Below, piece after piece: positions 48,283 to 57,092 of a DNA stretch of 64,000 nucleotides. The notes under the pieces were generated by a model. It searched no databases, was not told where the DNA came from, and saw only the letters and a list, made by a program, of their open reading frames with translations. Position 1 is the first letter of the stretch, and every line of letters begins with the position of its first letter. A program made the translations under genes and the position numbers. The DNA comes from Streptomyces formicae (lineage in GTDB: Bacteria > Actinomycetota > Actinomycetes > Streptomycetales > Streptomycetaceae), in contig NZ_CP071872.1 of NCBI RefSeq assembly GCF_022647665.1, positions 1,674,001 through 1,738,000 of the forward strand. The letters run 5' to 3'.

Positions 48283-49928
48283 ATGACGACCGGTCCGATA
48301 TCCGGTGCCGCTGCGTCGGACGGCTGTGCGATGCTCGGCGACGTGGAGACCAGGTCTGTCAGCCCCGTGTTCGTCGGCCGCGCCGGCGAACTGACCGTGC
48401 TCGCCGATGCGCTCTCCCGCGCCACCGCGGGAGAGCCTCAGGCGTTTCTCGTCGCAGGCGAGGCCGGTGTGGGCAAGACCCGGCTCATCGAGGAGTTCCG
48501 TGACGAGGCATGCGGCAGGGATGCCGTCGTCGCCCTGGGCGGATGCGTGGAGATCGGGGCCGAAGGGCTGCCCTTCGCCCCCTTCTCCACCGCCCTGCGC
48601 AGCCTGCGCCGATGGCTCCCGGACGATTTCGCCGCGGCGGCCGCCGGGCGCGAGGAGGAACTCGCCAGGCTGCTGCCCGAACTGGGCGGGGCGGTGGGCC
48701 GGCAGGACCGGCACGACGAGGAGGGCATGGCCCGGCTCTTCGAGCTCACCGTGCGCCTGCTCGAACGCCTGGCGGCCGACCGCCGGTGGTCCTCGTGCTG
48801 GAGGATCTCCACTGGGCCGACGCCTCCACCCGCCATCTCCTCGCCTACCTCTTCCGCACCCTGCGCCGCGGCCGTCTCGTCGTCATCGCCACCTACCGCG
48901 CCGACGACATCCACCGTCGCCACCCGCTGCGGCCCCTCCTCGCCGAACTCGACCGGCTGCGCACCGTCCAGCGCATCGAGCTGCCCCGCTTCAGCCGCGA
49001 CGAGGTCGCCCGGCAGATGGCCGGCATCCTCGCCACCGAGCCCGCCCCCGCGCTCGTCGACGACGTCTTCGAACGCTCCGACGGCAACGCCTTCTTCGTC
49101 GAGGAGCTCGCCGTTGCCTCCTACGAGGGCTGCCGGACCGGACTGACCGACTCCCTGCGCGACCTCCTGCTCGTCCGCGTCGAAGGGCTGCCCGAACACG
49201 CCCAGCGCGTCGCCCGGATCGTCGCCGAAGGCGGCTCCACCGTCGAATACCCGCTGCTGGCCGCCGTCGTGGGCCTCGGCGAGGACGAACTGATCGAAGC
49301 GCTCAGGGCCGCTGTGGGAGCCAACATCCTGCTCGCCACGCCCGACGGGGACGGCTACCGCTTCCGCCACTCGCTCGTGCGCGAAGCCGTCAGCGACGAC
49401 CTGCTGCCCGGCGAGCGCTCCCGCCTCAACCGCCGCTACGCCGAAGCCCTGGAGGCCGGCCCCGGACTCGTCCCGGCCGACCAGCGCGCCGCGCGCCTCG
49501 CCAGCTACTGGTACCACGCCCACGCCGCGGCCAAGGCCCTCCCCGCCGTGCTCCACGCCTCCGTCGAGGCCCGCCGCCGGCACGCCTGCTCCGAGCAACT
49601 CCGGCTGCTGGAACGGGCGATGGAGCTGTGGGACGACGTCCCCGAGGACGTACGCGACGGACTGCGGCCCGTCGACTACGCCGAGGTCTACCCTCCCTGC
49701 GGCTGCGACCCGGACACCACGCCGCTGCGCTACCTCGACCTCATGGCCGAGGCGGCCGTCGCCGGCCGGCTCTGTGGTGAGCGGGACCGCGCACTGAAGA
49801 TCATCAAACGGGCGCTGCGGCTGCTGGAGGACGAGAAAGACCCCCTGCGCTCCGCCTGGTTCTGGGTCCAGCGCTCCCGGGCCGCCGCCCTCGCCCACCG
49901 CCTCCGGCTCTTCTCCGTGACGGCCTGA
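48283..49928 (+). pseudogene. Frameshifted, truncated AAA/LuxR-type ATPase regulator
   Basis: The first 167 codons encode FVGRAGELTVLADAL and the P-loop GEAGVGKTRLIEEF. At about 48781-48785 the frame breaks: CGCCGGTGG, where CGC-CCG-GTG is expected, so one C is missing. The shifted frame continues with VVLVLEDLHWAD (Walker B), then a tetratricopeptide-like region ALKIIKRALRLLEDEKDPLR, and stops after AHRLRLFSVTA. Full-length relatives are about 900-1000 residues and end in a LuxR helix-turn-helix, which is absent. So the gene is broken twice: a single-base loss and loss of the C-terminal half. A sequencing error could explain the frameshift but not the truncation. Confidence 0.85.
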
Positions 49929-50048
49929 ACCCAGGACGCGGCGGCCCCAGGCGTCGCCTGCCGGCAGTCCCGCCGCGCGCCAGGGCGCCCGCCGGGCGGG
50001 CGAGTCACGCGACGTCGGCCCCGGCCTGTCCGGACCTGCCCCGGGCCG

Positions 50049-50234
50049 TCAGACCTCCGGTGACTCGGGCTCCGGGCGACGGGTGCGTATGACGACCTTC
50101 CCGGACGCCAGGTCTATCTCGCCGTGGCCGGGATCGCCGTCGCCGACGTCCACGCGCGTGAGCTGCAGCCGGTTGCTCTCGTCCTCGGTGTGCTTGCGGC
50201 CGGGGGCGAAGAGCTCTTCTATCAGGTTGAACAC
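50049..50234 (-). CDS. Small DUF6191-like protein
   Basis: A 61-residue protein starting GTG-TTC-AAC (MFNLIEELFAPGRKHTEDE), followed by [20 protein letters not shown] and a Pro/Glu tail. I recall this sequence pattern as a Streptomyces small conserved domain of unknown function (DUF6191), not checked here. It lies 12 bp downstream of the sugar dehydrogenase stop, so it is in that operon. Confidence 0.7.
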   Translation of the reverse strand: MFNLIEELFAPGRKHTEDESNRLQLTRVDVGDGDPGHGEIDLASGKVVIRTRRPEPESPEV

Positions 50235-50246
50235 AAGCCGCCCACC

Positions 50247-51428
50247 TCACTGCACCTCCAGTCGGAGGATCTTGTCGTCCCCGGCCTCGGGCGTGCCTCT
50301 GGTGTCCGTCTCGCTGGTGACCAGCCAGACGCCGCTGCCGCCGCCCGCCCCGCCGACCGGCAGGACCGTGCGGAGACGGCCGTAATCTCCCTGGAGGAAC
50401 GACTGGGGCTCCGCGGAACGTTCCCTGCCCGCCAGCGGGATCCGCCACAGGCGCTCGCCCCTCAGGCCCGCCATCCAGATCGACCCCTTGGCGTAGGCGA
50501 TCCCGCTCGGTGACGCCTCCGCGGTCCGCCACTGGGCCACCGGGTCCACGAAGCCGGAACCGTCGCCCGTGCCCTCCACCTCGGGCCAGCCGTAGTTCTT
50601 GCCCGGCTCGATGAGGTTCAGCTCGTCCCAGGTGTCCTGACCGAACTCGGCGGCCCACAGCCGCTTCTCGGAGTCCCAGGCCAAGCCCTGCACATTGCGG
50701 TGGCCGTACGAATACACCACGGAGTCCGCCGACGGGTTCCCGTGCGCGGGCCGGCCGTCGGGGGTCATCCGGAGGATCTTGCCGCCCAGCGACTCCTTGT
50801 CCTGGGCGAGCCCTCTGTCACCCGTCTCACCCGTGCCCGCGTACAGCATCCTGTCCGGGCCGAAGGCGATCCGGCCGCCGTTGTGGATGAAGCCCTTCGG
50901 GATGCCGCGCAGGATCGTGTCCGGAGCGCCGAGCTGCTGCCCGGCCGGCTTCCTCTCGTCGTACAGCATGCGGGCGATGCGGTTGTCCGACTCCGTCGTG
51001 AAGTACGCGTACACAAGACGGTCCGAGGCGAAGGACGGGGAGACGGCCAGGCCCATCAGTCCGCCTTCGCCGGCCGGGGCGACGCCGGGGACGGAGCCGA
51101 TCTCCGTCTTCCTGCCGCTCGCGGTGTCGATGCGGGTGATCGTGCCCTCGTCCCGGGAGGACACCAGCAGATCGCCGTCCGGCAGGGCGGCCAGGCCCCA
51201 CGGCGACTTCAGGTTCTCGGACAGTGTGGCCGCCACTTTCACCGACCCCTTGGCGGGCGGGGTCTCCGCCGCCGCCGGGCCGCCCGTGCCGGAGGAGGAG
51301 ACGGGGCTCGTCGGCGCCCCCTGGCGTCCGCCCGCCTGATCCGCCGCCCCGTCGCCGCCGGACGAGCAACCGGCGGCGAGCAGCAGGGAGGCAGTGGCCA
51401 GGACGGCCGTCACAGCTGGTCGTTGCAC
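50247..51428 (-). CDS. PQQ-type glucose/sorbosone dehydrogenase-like lipoprotein
   Basis: A 393-residue secreted six-bladed propeller. GTG 51428 has GAAGGGA upstream; an ATG at 51494 would add 22 unlikely residues. The lipobox is LLLAAGC. Motifs LKSPWGLAALPDGDLLVSSR, GEGGLMGLAVSP, PKGFIHNGGRIAFGPD and YGWPEVEG match soluble aldose sugar dehydrogenases that oxidise sugars with PQQ at the cell surface. Small DUF6191-like gene downstream; aldo/keto reductase 108 bp upstream on the same strand. PQQ dependence is inferred from the family. Confidence 0.88.
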   Translation of the reverse strand: MQRPAVTAVLATASLLLAAGCSSGGDGAADQAGGRQGAPTSPVSSSGTGGPAAAETPPAKGSVKVAATLSENLKSPWGLAALPDGDLLVSSRDEGTITRIDTASGRKTEIGSVPGVAPAGEGGLMGLAVSPSFASDRLVYAYFTTESDNRIARMLYDERKPAGQQLGAPDTILRGIPKGFIHNGGRIAFGPDRMLYAGTGETGDRGLAQDKESLGGKILRMTPDGRPAHGNPSADSVVYSYGHRNVQGLAWDSEKRLWAAEFGQDTWDELNLIEPGKNYGWPEVEGTGDGSGFVDPVAQWRTAEASPSGIAYAKGSIWMAGLRGERLWRIPLAGRERSAEPQSFLQGDYGRLRTVLPVGGAGGGSGVWLVTSETDTRGTPEAGDDKILRLEVQ

Positions 51429-51536
51429 TGATCTGATCCCTTCGCCGGGTGAGCGGGCCACGTGAGCCGGACGAGCCCCACGTCTACTGTTCATACACCG
51501 CAGCCCCGCCCGAGGTTCCCGATCCCCGCGGACCGC

Positions 51537-52535
51537 TCAGTCCCAGGATCCCCTGGCCGGCGGCAGTCCCGCGAGCTCGGCGAGGTCCCGCGCGGTCAGC
51601 GCGAGCCCCGCGGCCGCCGCGTTCTCCACGGCCCAGCACTCCCGCTTGGCCCCCGGCACCGGCACCACGTGCCGGCCCTGCGCCAGCACCCAGGCCAGCG
51701 CCACCTGCGCCGGAGTCGTATCCGGACCGTGCCGCTCCGCGACCCGCCGCAACCCCGCCACCAGCGGCTGGTTCGACGCCATCATCTCCGCGGTGAAGCG
51801 CGGATGCCGCGCCCGCAGGTCGTCCGGTTCGAAGCCCTCGCCGGGCGTCAGCGTGCCCGTCAGGAAACCGTTGCCGAGCGGCATCGCCGCCAGGAAGCCC
51901 ACACCGCGCGCCTCGCACCACGGCAGCAGACGCGAGAGCGCCTCCGGCGACCACACCGACAGCTCCGCCTCCACCGCGCTCACCGGGAACACCTGCTGCA
52001 CCCGCTCGAGTTGGCGGATCGTTCCCTCGTACAGCCCCGCGCCCGGCCTCCGCGAGGCGCGCGCCCCCACCGCGCACAGCCCCAGCGCCCGGACCTTGCC
52101 CACGGACACGAGCTCGGCCATCGCGCCCCAGGTCTCCTCCACCGGGACCTCCGGGTCCGCGCGGTGCAGCTGGTAGAGGTCGATCACATCGGTCCCGAGC
52201 CGCCGCAGCGACGCGTCGCAGGCCCGCCGCACGTATCCCGGCCGCCCGTTGGCGACGATGTGCTGATCGCCGACGAGCAGGCCGACCTTGGTTGAGACGA
52301 AGGCGTCGGCCCGCCGTTCCTTCAGTACGCGTCCGAGAAGCAGCTCGTTGGTGAACGGGCCGTACATGTCGGCCGTGTCGAGCAGATTCACACCGGCGTC
52401 GAGCGCCGCGTGCACCGTGCGCAGCGAGCGGTCACCACGCTGCTGCGAACTGGTGTACGCCCAGCTCATCGGCATACAGCCGAGGCCGATCGCGCCCACC
52501 CCGAGCGCCGCCGCACCGATTGTCCTGCGCTCCAC
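51537..52535 (-). CDS. Aldo/keto reductase
   Basis: A 332-residue NADPH-dependent reductase. The catalytic tetrad is visible: Asp in LDTADMYG, Tyr in the same MYG, Lys in STKVG and His in YQLHRADPE. It reduces aldehydes or ketones in the cytosol, substrate unknown. The GTG at 52535 follows purine-rich AGGGAGGGG. It is divergent from the 2-hydroxyacid dehydrogenase with 75 bp for both promoters. Confidence 0.93.
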   Translation of the reverse strand: MERRTIGAAALGVGAIGLGCMPMSWAYTSSQQRGDRSLRTVHAALDAGVNLLDTADMYGPFTNELLLGRVLKERRADAFVSTKVGLLVGDQHIVANGRPGYVRRACDASLRRLGTDVIDLYQLHRADPEVPVEETWGAMAELVSVGKVRALGLCAVGARASRRPGAGLYEGTIRQLERVQQVFPVSAVEAELSVWSPEALSRLLPWCEARGVGFLAAMPLGNGFLTGTLTPGEGFEPDDLRARHPRFTAEMMASNQPLVAGLRRVAERHGPDTTPAQVALAWVLAQGRHVVPVPGAKRECWAVENAAAAGLALTARDLAELAGLPPARGSWD

Positions 52536-52610
52536 CTGCCCGTACCCCTCCCTGTGCCGTCCCCAAAACTAACCTCTGCGTCCTGCCGCGCTTCGCATAG
52601 CCTCCTGACC

Positions 52611-53564
52611 ATGACTGCTGCAGACGTATGGCTTCCCATTCCGGCCGACGAGATCGACGGGCTCCCCGAGCCCGCCGCGTCGGGGCTCAACTACCGCTTC
52701 TGGGACGGCGGTGACGATTTTCCGGCCGATCCCGCCGACTGCGCCTTCTATGTCGTGCCGTACATGAAGGGCACGGAGATCGCGGTACGCCCGCTGGCCG
52801 CCATGGCATCGGTGCAGGTCGTCCAGACGCTCTCGGCCGGGATCGACCACGTGCAGCCCGGCCTCGGCTCGCTGCACCCCGGCGTACGCCTGTGCAACGC
52901 CCGGGGAGTCCACGAGGCCAGCACCGCCGAGCTCACCCTTGCCCTGATCCTCGCCTCGCTGCGCGGCATTCCCCGCTTCGTGGAGGGCCAGCGGCAGGAG
53001 GAGTGGCATGCCGGCTTCTATCCGGCTCTCGCCGACAAGTCGGTCCTCATCGTCGGCTACGGCTCGATCGGCGCCGCGATCGAAGACCGGCTCGCGCCGT
53101 TCGAGTGCGCGCGGGTGGCGCGCGTCGCGCGCTCGGCCCGCACCACGGAGCGCGGTGAGGTGCATCCGCTCTCCCAACTCCCGGCTCTGCTCCCCGAAGC
53201 GGACGTGGTCATCCTCTCCACCCCGCTCACCCCGGCCACCCACCATCTGGCGAACGCCGGCTTCCTGGCGCGGATGAAGGACGGGGCGCTGCTGGTGAAC
53301 GTCGCCCGCGGACCGGTCGTCGACACGAAGTCGCTGCTGGAGGAGGTGGAGACGGGCCGCATCACCGCCGCGCTCGACGTCACCGACCCCGAGCCGCTGC
53401 CCGCCGGGCACCCCCTCTGGCACGCTCCCGGCGTGCTGATCAGCCCTCATGTCGGGGGCTCCACCTCGGCGTTCCTGCCGCGCGCCAAGCGCCTGCTCGC
53501 CGGGCAGCTCACCAGGTTCGCGGCGGGGGAGGCGCTGCGCAACGTGGTCCTCACGACGGAGTAG
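52611..53564 (+). CDS. D-2-hydroxyacid dehydrogenase
   Basis: A 317-residue NAD-dependent enzyme. The Rossmann motif IVGYGSIG, substrate Arg in LLVNVARGP, Glu in DVTDPEPLP and catalytic His in ISPHVGGST are all present. It converts a 2-keto acid and a D-2-hydroxyacid. Start ATG 52611 lacks a strong ribosome site. Unlike SerA here it has no ACT or ASB domain. Substrate not determinable. Confidence 0.92.
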   Translation: MTAADVWLPIPADEIDGLPEPAASGLNYRFWDGGDDFPADPADCAFYVVPYMKGTEIAVRPLAAMASVQVVQTLSAGIDHVQPGLGSLHPGVRLCNARGVHEASTAELTLALILASLRGIPRFVEGQRQEEWHAGFYPALADKSVLIVGYGSIGAAIEDRLAPFECARVARVARSARTTERGEVHPLSQLPALLPEADVVILSTPLTPATHHLANAGFLARMKDGALLVNVARGPVVDTKSLLEEVETGRITAALDVTDPEPLPAGHPLWHAPGVLISPHVGGSTSAFLPRAKRLLAGQLTRFAAGEALRNVVLTTE

Positions 53565-53908
53565 TCGCCTCTTCTCGGTGGACGTCCGCGCCTTGTGCGC
53601 CGACACTCAGTGGAGTCGTCCGGATGCACGGAGTGCCTGCGATTCACTTGACGGTCACGGAGAGTAGAGAACCCCTGTCCCTGAGTGACGAGACTGGTGT
53701 ATCGTCCCGAGTTGGGGGCTGCGTCGTGCACGGGACGGCGCTGCGGCGCGACGAGACTTCGAGGGGGGCGACGGGCGATGCACGGCCAATGGACCAACGA
53801 TCCGACGCGGCAGAGGTGCCGCCGACCAGTCCCGCGTGCTCCGAGGCGTGCCCTGAAGCGTCGTCTCCCGAGGAGAAGCCGGCTGAAAGCGCTGTCAGGG
53901 GAGGCGCG
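53565..53908 (+). other. Upstream region or N-terminal extension of the CdgE-like gene
   Basis: 344 bp with an in-frame open reading continuing upstream to an ATG at 53624. The encoded extension is hydrophilic and low in motif content. The strongest ribosome site is GGGGAGG at 53897-53904 before GTG 53909, so most of this region is judged leader. Confidence 0.5.
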
Positions 53909-56848
53909 GTGAGTACCCCGGGCGCCCTCCTCACCCGGCCGCCGGTCTCCGAGAGCGGGACGGGCAGGCTTCCCCAGGTGCTGCTCGGTCTCGCCGGCGG
54001 AGGCTATGCCCTCGGTGCCGCCTTCGGCTGGGGGTCCGAGCAACTCGCTCTGATCATGGGCGACTTCGGGCTCAGCTTTGCTGCCCTGCTCGCCTCGGTC
54101 TCCTGTTTTCTCTTCGCCCGCACGCGCGGCAGCCGTTTTCGGCCCGCCTGGGTCCTGTTCGCCATCTCCTCCGCCATGGCCGCGTGCGGAAACGCGGTCT
54201 GGGGCTGGTACGAGGTGGTGCTCGGCCGTGAGGTGCCGAGCCCGTCCGTCGCCGATCTGTTCTTCCTCTGCTTCGCCCCGCCGGCCATCATCGGGCTGCT
54301 CGTCCTCGCCAAGCGCCCCGTCACCCGGGCCGGCTGGGTCTGCCTCGCCCTCGACTCCTGGCTGATCGGCGGCTCCCTGCTGACGCTCTCCTGGAGCCTG
54401 GCGCTGGCCCACACGGCGCACTCCCAGGGGGAGAGCGTGGCCGAGGCGGCGCTGTCGCTCGCCTATCCGCTGCTGGACATCGTCCTCGTCAGCATGGTCC
54501 TCGCCCTGCACTTCCGGCGGTCGAACGCCAACCGGCCGGCGATCAACACCGCCATCGCCGCACTCGCCCTGACCGTCCTGTGCGACGCCCTGTTCACCTC
54601 CCCGCTGCTCCGGGAGAGCTACCGCTCGGGGCAGCTGCTCGACGCGGGCTGGTTTGCCGGCTCGCTCCTCCTCGCCTACGCCCCCTGGGGCGTGCGCCGG
54701 CAGGAGCCGGTCCCCCCGCTTCCCCGCGGCCTCCGCCCGGCCCCCGCCCACCCGGCGTTCAGCCGCCCCATCACGGGCTCGATCGCGGCCCTGACGCCGT
54801 ATCTGGCGGCAGCGGTCTGCACGCTCGGGATCCTCTACAACGTCATCGAAGGCCGCCGTGTCGACAAGGTGGTCGTCTTCACCGGCTGCACGGTCGTGCT
54901 GGCCCTGGTCGTCCGGCAGGGCATCATGCTGCTGGACAACATCGCCCTCACCCATGAACTGGCCCAGAAGGAGAACCACTTCCGCTCCCTGGTGCAGGGC
55001 TCCAGCGACGTCATCATGATCGCCGCGCCGACGGGCGTACTCCGCTACGTCAGCCCGGCCGCCGCCGGTGTGTACGGGCGGGACGCGGACGAGCTCGTCG
55101 GCTCCGAGCTGGCGTCCCTCATCCACCCCGAGGACCTCGGCCGGGTCGTCCACGAAGTGCGCCGGTTCCTGGCCGCTCCTCCTGCGGAGGAGCCCACGAC
55201 CCGCATCGAGTGCCGCTTCAGGTCCGGCACCGGCCAGTGGCTCAACGTCGAGTCGACGGTCAACCGCCACCAGGGCGGGCTGATCTTCAACAGCCGGGAC
55301 GTCACCGAACGGGTGCGGCTGCAGGCCCAGTTGCAGCACAACGCCGAGCACGACCCGTTCACCGACCTGCCCAACCGGGCGCTGTTCACCGAGCGGGTCC
55401 GCCAGGCCCTCAGCGGCCGCCGCGCGAGCGACGCCGGGACGGCGGTGCTCTTCATCGACCTGGACGGCTTCAAGGGGGTGAACGACCGCCTCGGCCACCA
55501 GGCCGGCGACGAGCTGCTGATCCAGGCCGCCCGCCGCCTCCAGGAGTCCGTGCGGGCCGGTGATACGGCGGCCAGGCTCGGCGGCGACGAATTTGCGGCC
55601 CTCATCATCGGCGACGGCGGCCGGGACCAGTCCGGGCGCGAGTACCGGGTGCACGAGATCGCCGACCGGCTGCGCCTCATGCTCTCCCAGCCGTACCGGG
55701 TGGAGGGCAGCGAGGTGCGGGTCGCGGCGTCCATCGGCGTCGCCTTCGCCGAGCCGGGCATCAGCGCCGGCGAGCTGCTGCGCAACGCGGACCTGGCCAT
55801 GTACCGGGCCAAGGCGGGCGGCAAGGACCGCGTCGAGCTGTACGCGCCCCAGATGCAGGCCGAGGTCGTCCGGCGCACCGAACTGGCCACCCGGCTGCGC
55901 GCGGCCCTCCACGACGGCGAGTTCGCCCTGCTCCACCAGCCGGTCGTCGACCTCGCCACGGGCCGGATCACCCTTGTCGCGGCCCAGGCCCGGTGGCGGT
56001 CCGCGCAGGGCATCCTCTTCACACCCGCCGAGTTCTTCCGGGTCGCCGACGACAGCGAGCGCACTGCCGAGCTCGGCCGCTGGCTGCTGGAGGAAGCCGT
56101 CGAGCAGGCCGCCGAGCGCAGCCGTCTCGGCCACCCGGCCCCGGTCGCGGTCCGGCTCTCCGCACGGCGTCTGCTGGACCGCTCCCTGCCGCTGGGCTCC
56201 ATCGAGGCGCTGCTCACGCGCCACGGGCTGCCCTCCGGCGCGCTCATGCTGGAGCTCGCCGACAGCGACCCCCGGATCTCCTTCGACGAGCTGGAGCAGC
56301 GGCTTGTCGCGCTGCGCAGACTCGGCGTACGGATCGCGCTGGACGGCTTCGGCAGCGGCTATGCGGCGATCAACGCGCTGCGGCGGCTCCCCGTCGACGT
56401 ACTGAAGCTCGACAGGGGGCTGGTCGAGGGCGTCGTGGAGTCCGCCAGGCTGCACAAGATCACCAGCGGGCTGCTCCGCATCGCCTGCGATCTCGGCATG
56501 CAGTCCGTGGCGGACGGCGTGGACGTCCCGGAGCAGGTGCTCGCCCTGCGCGCCATGGGGTGCAGCCATGGCCAGGGAATGGCGTTCTCGGGGCCGCTGG
56601 ACGAGTACCGGCTGCGCTGCGCCCTGGCCCACGGGGAGTACCCGGTGCCGGGGACCGCGTCCCCGGGTGCCCTGCCCGTCGTTGCCGCGGGCTCCCTTCC
56701 GGTCCGCCGCTCCGCACCGGCCGGCCATGCACCGGCCGGCCATGCGACAGGCGGTCTCACGGCGGGCGGTCATGCCGCAGCCGACCATGAAGTCGTCGGA
56801 CTCACCCCAATGCGTTCAAATAATGAGACGCCTGTCCCACCCGCTTGA
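53909..56848 (+). CDS. cdgE: PAS-GGDEF-EAL membrane protein, CdgE-like, degenerate EAL
   Basis: About 979 residues from GTG 53909 (AGGGGAGG 4 bases upstream). Nine or so membrane segments (VLLGLAGGGYALGAAFGWG onward), a PAS domain RSLVQGSSDVIMIAAPTGVL, then GGDEF with intact RLGGDEFAALI, so it can make c-di-GMP. The EAL domain is degraded: EAL becomes A-A-Q, DDFG becomes D-G-F-G, and the AEGVE motif becomes ADGVD, hence no phosphodiesterase expected; it may bind c-di-GMP. The location just before ilvB matches SCO5511 (CdgE), from memory. A Gly/His/Ala-rich tail closes the protein. Confidence 0.85.
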   Translation: MSTPGALLTRPPVSESGTGRLPQVLLGLAGGGYALGAAFGWGSEQLALIMGDFGLSFAALLASVSCFLFARTRGSRFRPAWVLFAISSAMAACGNAVWGWYEVVLGREVPSPSVADLFFLCFAPPAIIGLLVLAKRPVTRAGWVCLALDSWLIGGSLLTLSWSLALAHTAHSQGESVAEAALSLAYPLLDIVLVSMVLALHFRRSNANRPAINTAIAALALTVLCDALFTSPLLRESYRSGQLLDAGWFAGSLLLAYAPWGVRRQEPVPPLPRGLRPAPAHPAFSRPITGSIAALTPYLAAAVCTLGILYNVIEGRRVDKVVVFTGCTVVLALVVRQGIMLLDNIALTHELAQKENHFRSLVQGSSDVIMIAAPTGVLRYVSPAAAGVYGRDADELVGSELASLIHPEDLGRVVHEVRRFLAAPPAEEPTTRIECRFRSGTGQWLNVESTVNRHQGGLIFNSRDVTERVRLQAQLQHNAEHDPFTDLPNRALFTERVRQALSGRRASDAGTAVLFIDLDGFKGVNDRLGHQAGDELLIQAARRLQESVRAGDTAARLGGDEFAALIIGDGGRDQSGREYRVHEIADRLRLMLSQPYRVEGSEVRVAASIGVAFAEPGISAGELLRNADLAMYRAKAGGKDRVELYAPQMQAEVVRRTELATRLRAALHDGEFALLHQPVVDLATGRITLVAAQARWRSAQGILFTPAEFFRVADDSERTAELGRWLLEEAVEQAAERSRLGHPAPVAVRLSARRLLDRSLPLGSIEALLTRHGLPSGALMLELADSDPRISFDELEQRLVALRRLGVRIALDGFGSGYAAINALRRLPVDVLKLDRGLVEGVVESARLHKITSGLLRIACDLGMQSVADGVDVPEQVLALRAMGCSHGQGMAFSGPLDEYRLRCALAHGEYPVPGTASPGALPVVAAGSLPVRRSAPAGHAPAGHATGGLTAGGHAAADHEVVGLTPMRSNNETPVPPA

Positions 56849-56881
56849 CAGTGGCAGTGCGCCGGGGGGAGGGTCAGTGCC

Positions 56882-56923
56882 ATGCGCACCCGAATTCTCG
56901 TACTTGGAAAGCGCGTCGGCTGA
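56882..56923 (+). CDS. ilvB leader peptide
   Basis: A 13-residue peptide, MRTRILVLGKRVG, with the consecutive Ile-Leu-Val-Leu codons ATT CTC GTA CTT. Three of these are rare in this genome type, so stalling is expected when branched-chain aminoacyl-tRNAs are scarce. GGGGGGAGGG lies about 10 bases upstream. The stop at 56921 leaves about 40 bases before the terminator stem, suited to attenuation. Confidence 0.9.
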   Translation: MRTRILVLGKRVG

Positions 56924-56963
56924 AGCGGGCCCTGCACGGGCTCTGCAACCGCACCGGCGCGCT

Positions 56964-56997
56964 CCCCTCGCTTGCCTACCGGCACGAGGGGTTTTTT
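56964..56997 (+). terminator. Intrinsic attenuator terminator of ilvB
   Basis: CCCCTCG and CGAGGGG with a 14-base loop, directly followed by six T bases. A U-tract is rare in this GC-rich genome, supporting true attenuation. Confidence 0.92.
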
Positions 56998-57092
56998 GTT
57001 GCACTGGAACTACCTAAACCACCGCATAACCCCCGCACAACTCCTCGCTTCGAGACCCGCACAAAACCCTCAGCTTCGAGAAGAGAATGCCG

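Larger units (their letters stand above)
56849..57092 (+). promoter_or_regulatory. ilvB leader with attenuator
   Basis: This 244-bp region holds a TTGACA at 56845-56850 (overlapping the preceding stop), an A-SD-like GGGGGGAGGG, a 13-codon leader peptide and a canonical Rho-independent terminator, the arrangement of transcription attenuation of branched-chain amino acid synthesis. The -10 element is not obvious. Confidence 0.8.

Noticed and set aside
42574..48714. Very long open reading on the minus strand opposite phospholipase and transporter genes
   Set aside because: It is antisense to clearly recognised proteins and its composition is the mirror of GC-rich third positions. No recognisable domain.
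53447..56788. Long minus-strand open reading opposite the GGDEF protein
   Set aside because: Same artefact of high GC3; the plus strand has an obvious PAS-GGDEF-EAL protein.
56849..56880. Simple constitutive sigma-70 promoter for ilvB
   Set aside because: TTGACA is present but no -10 at the right spacing was found, so promoter boundaries are left open.
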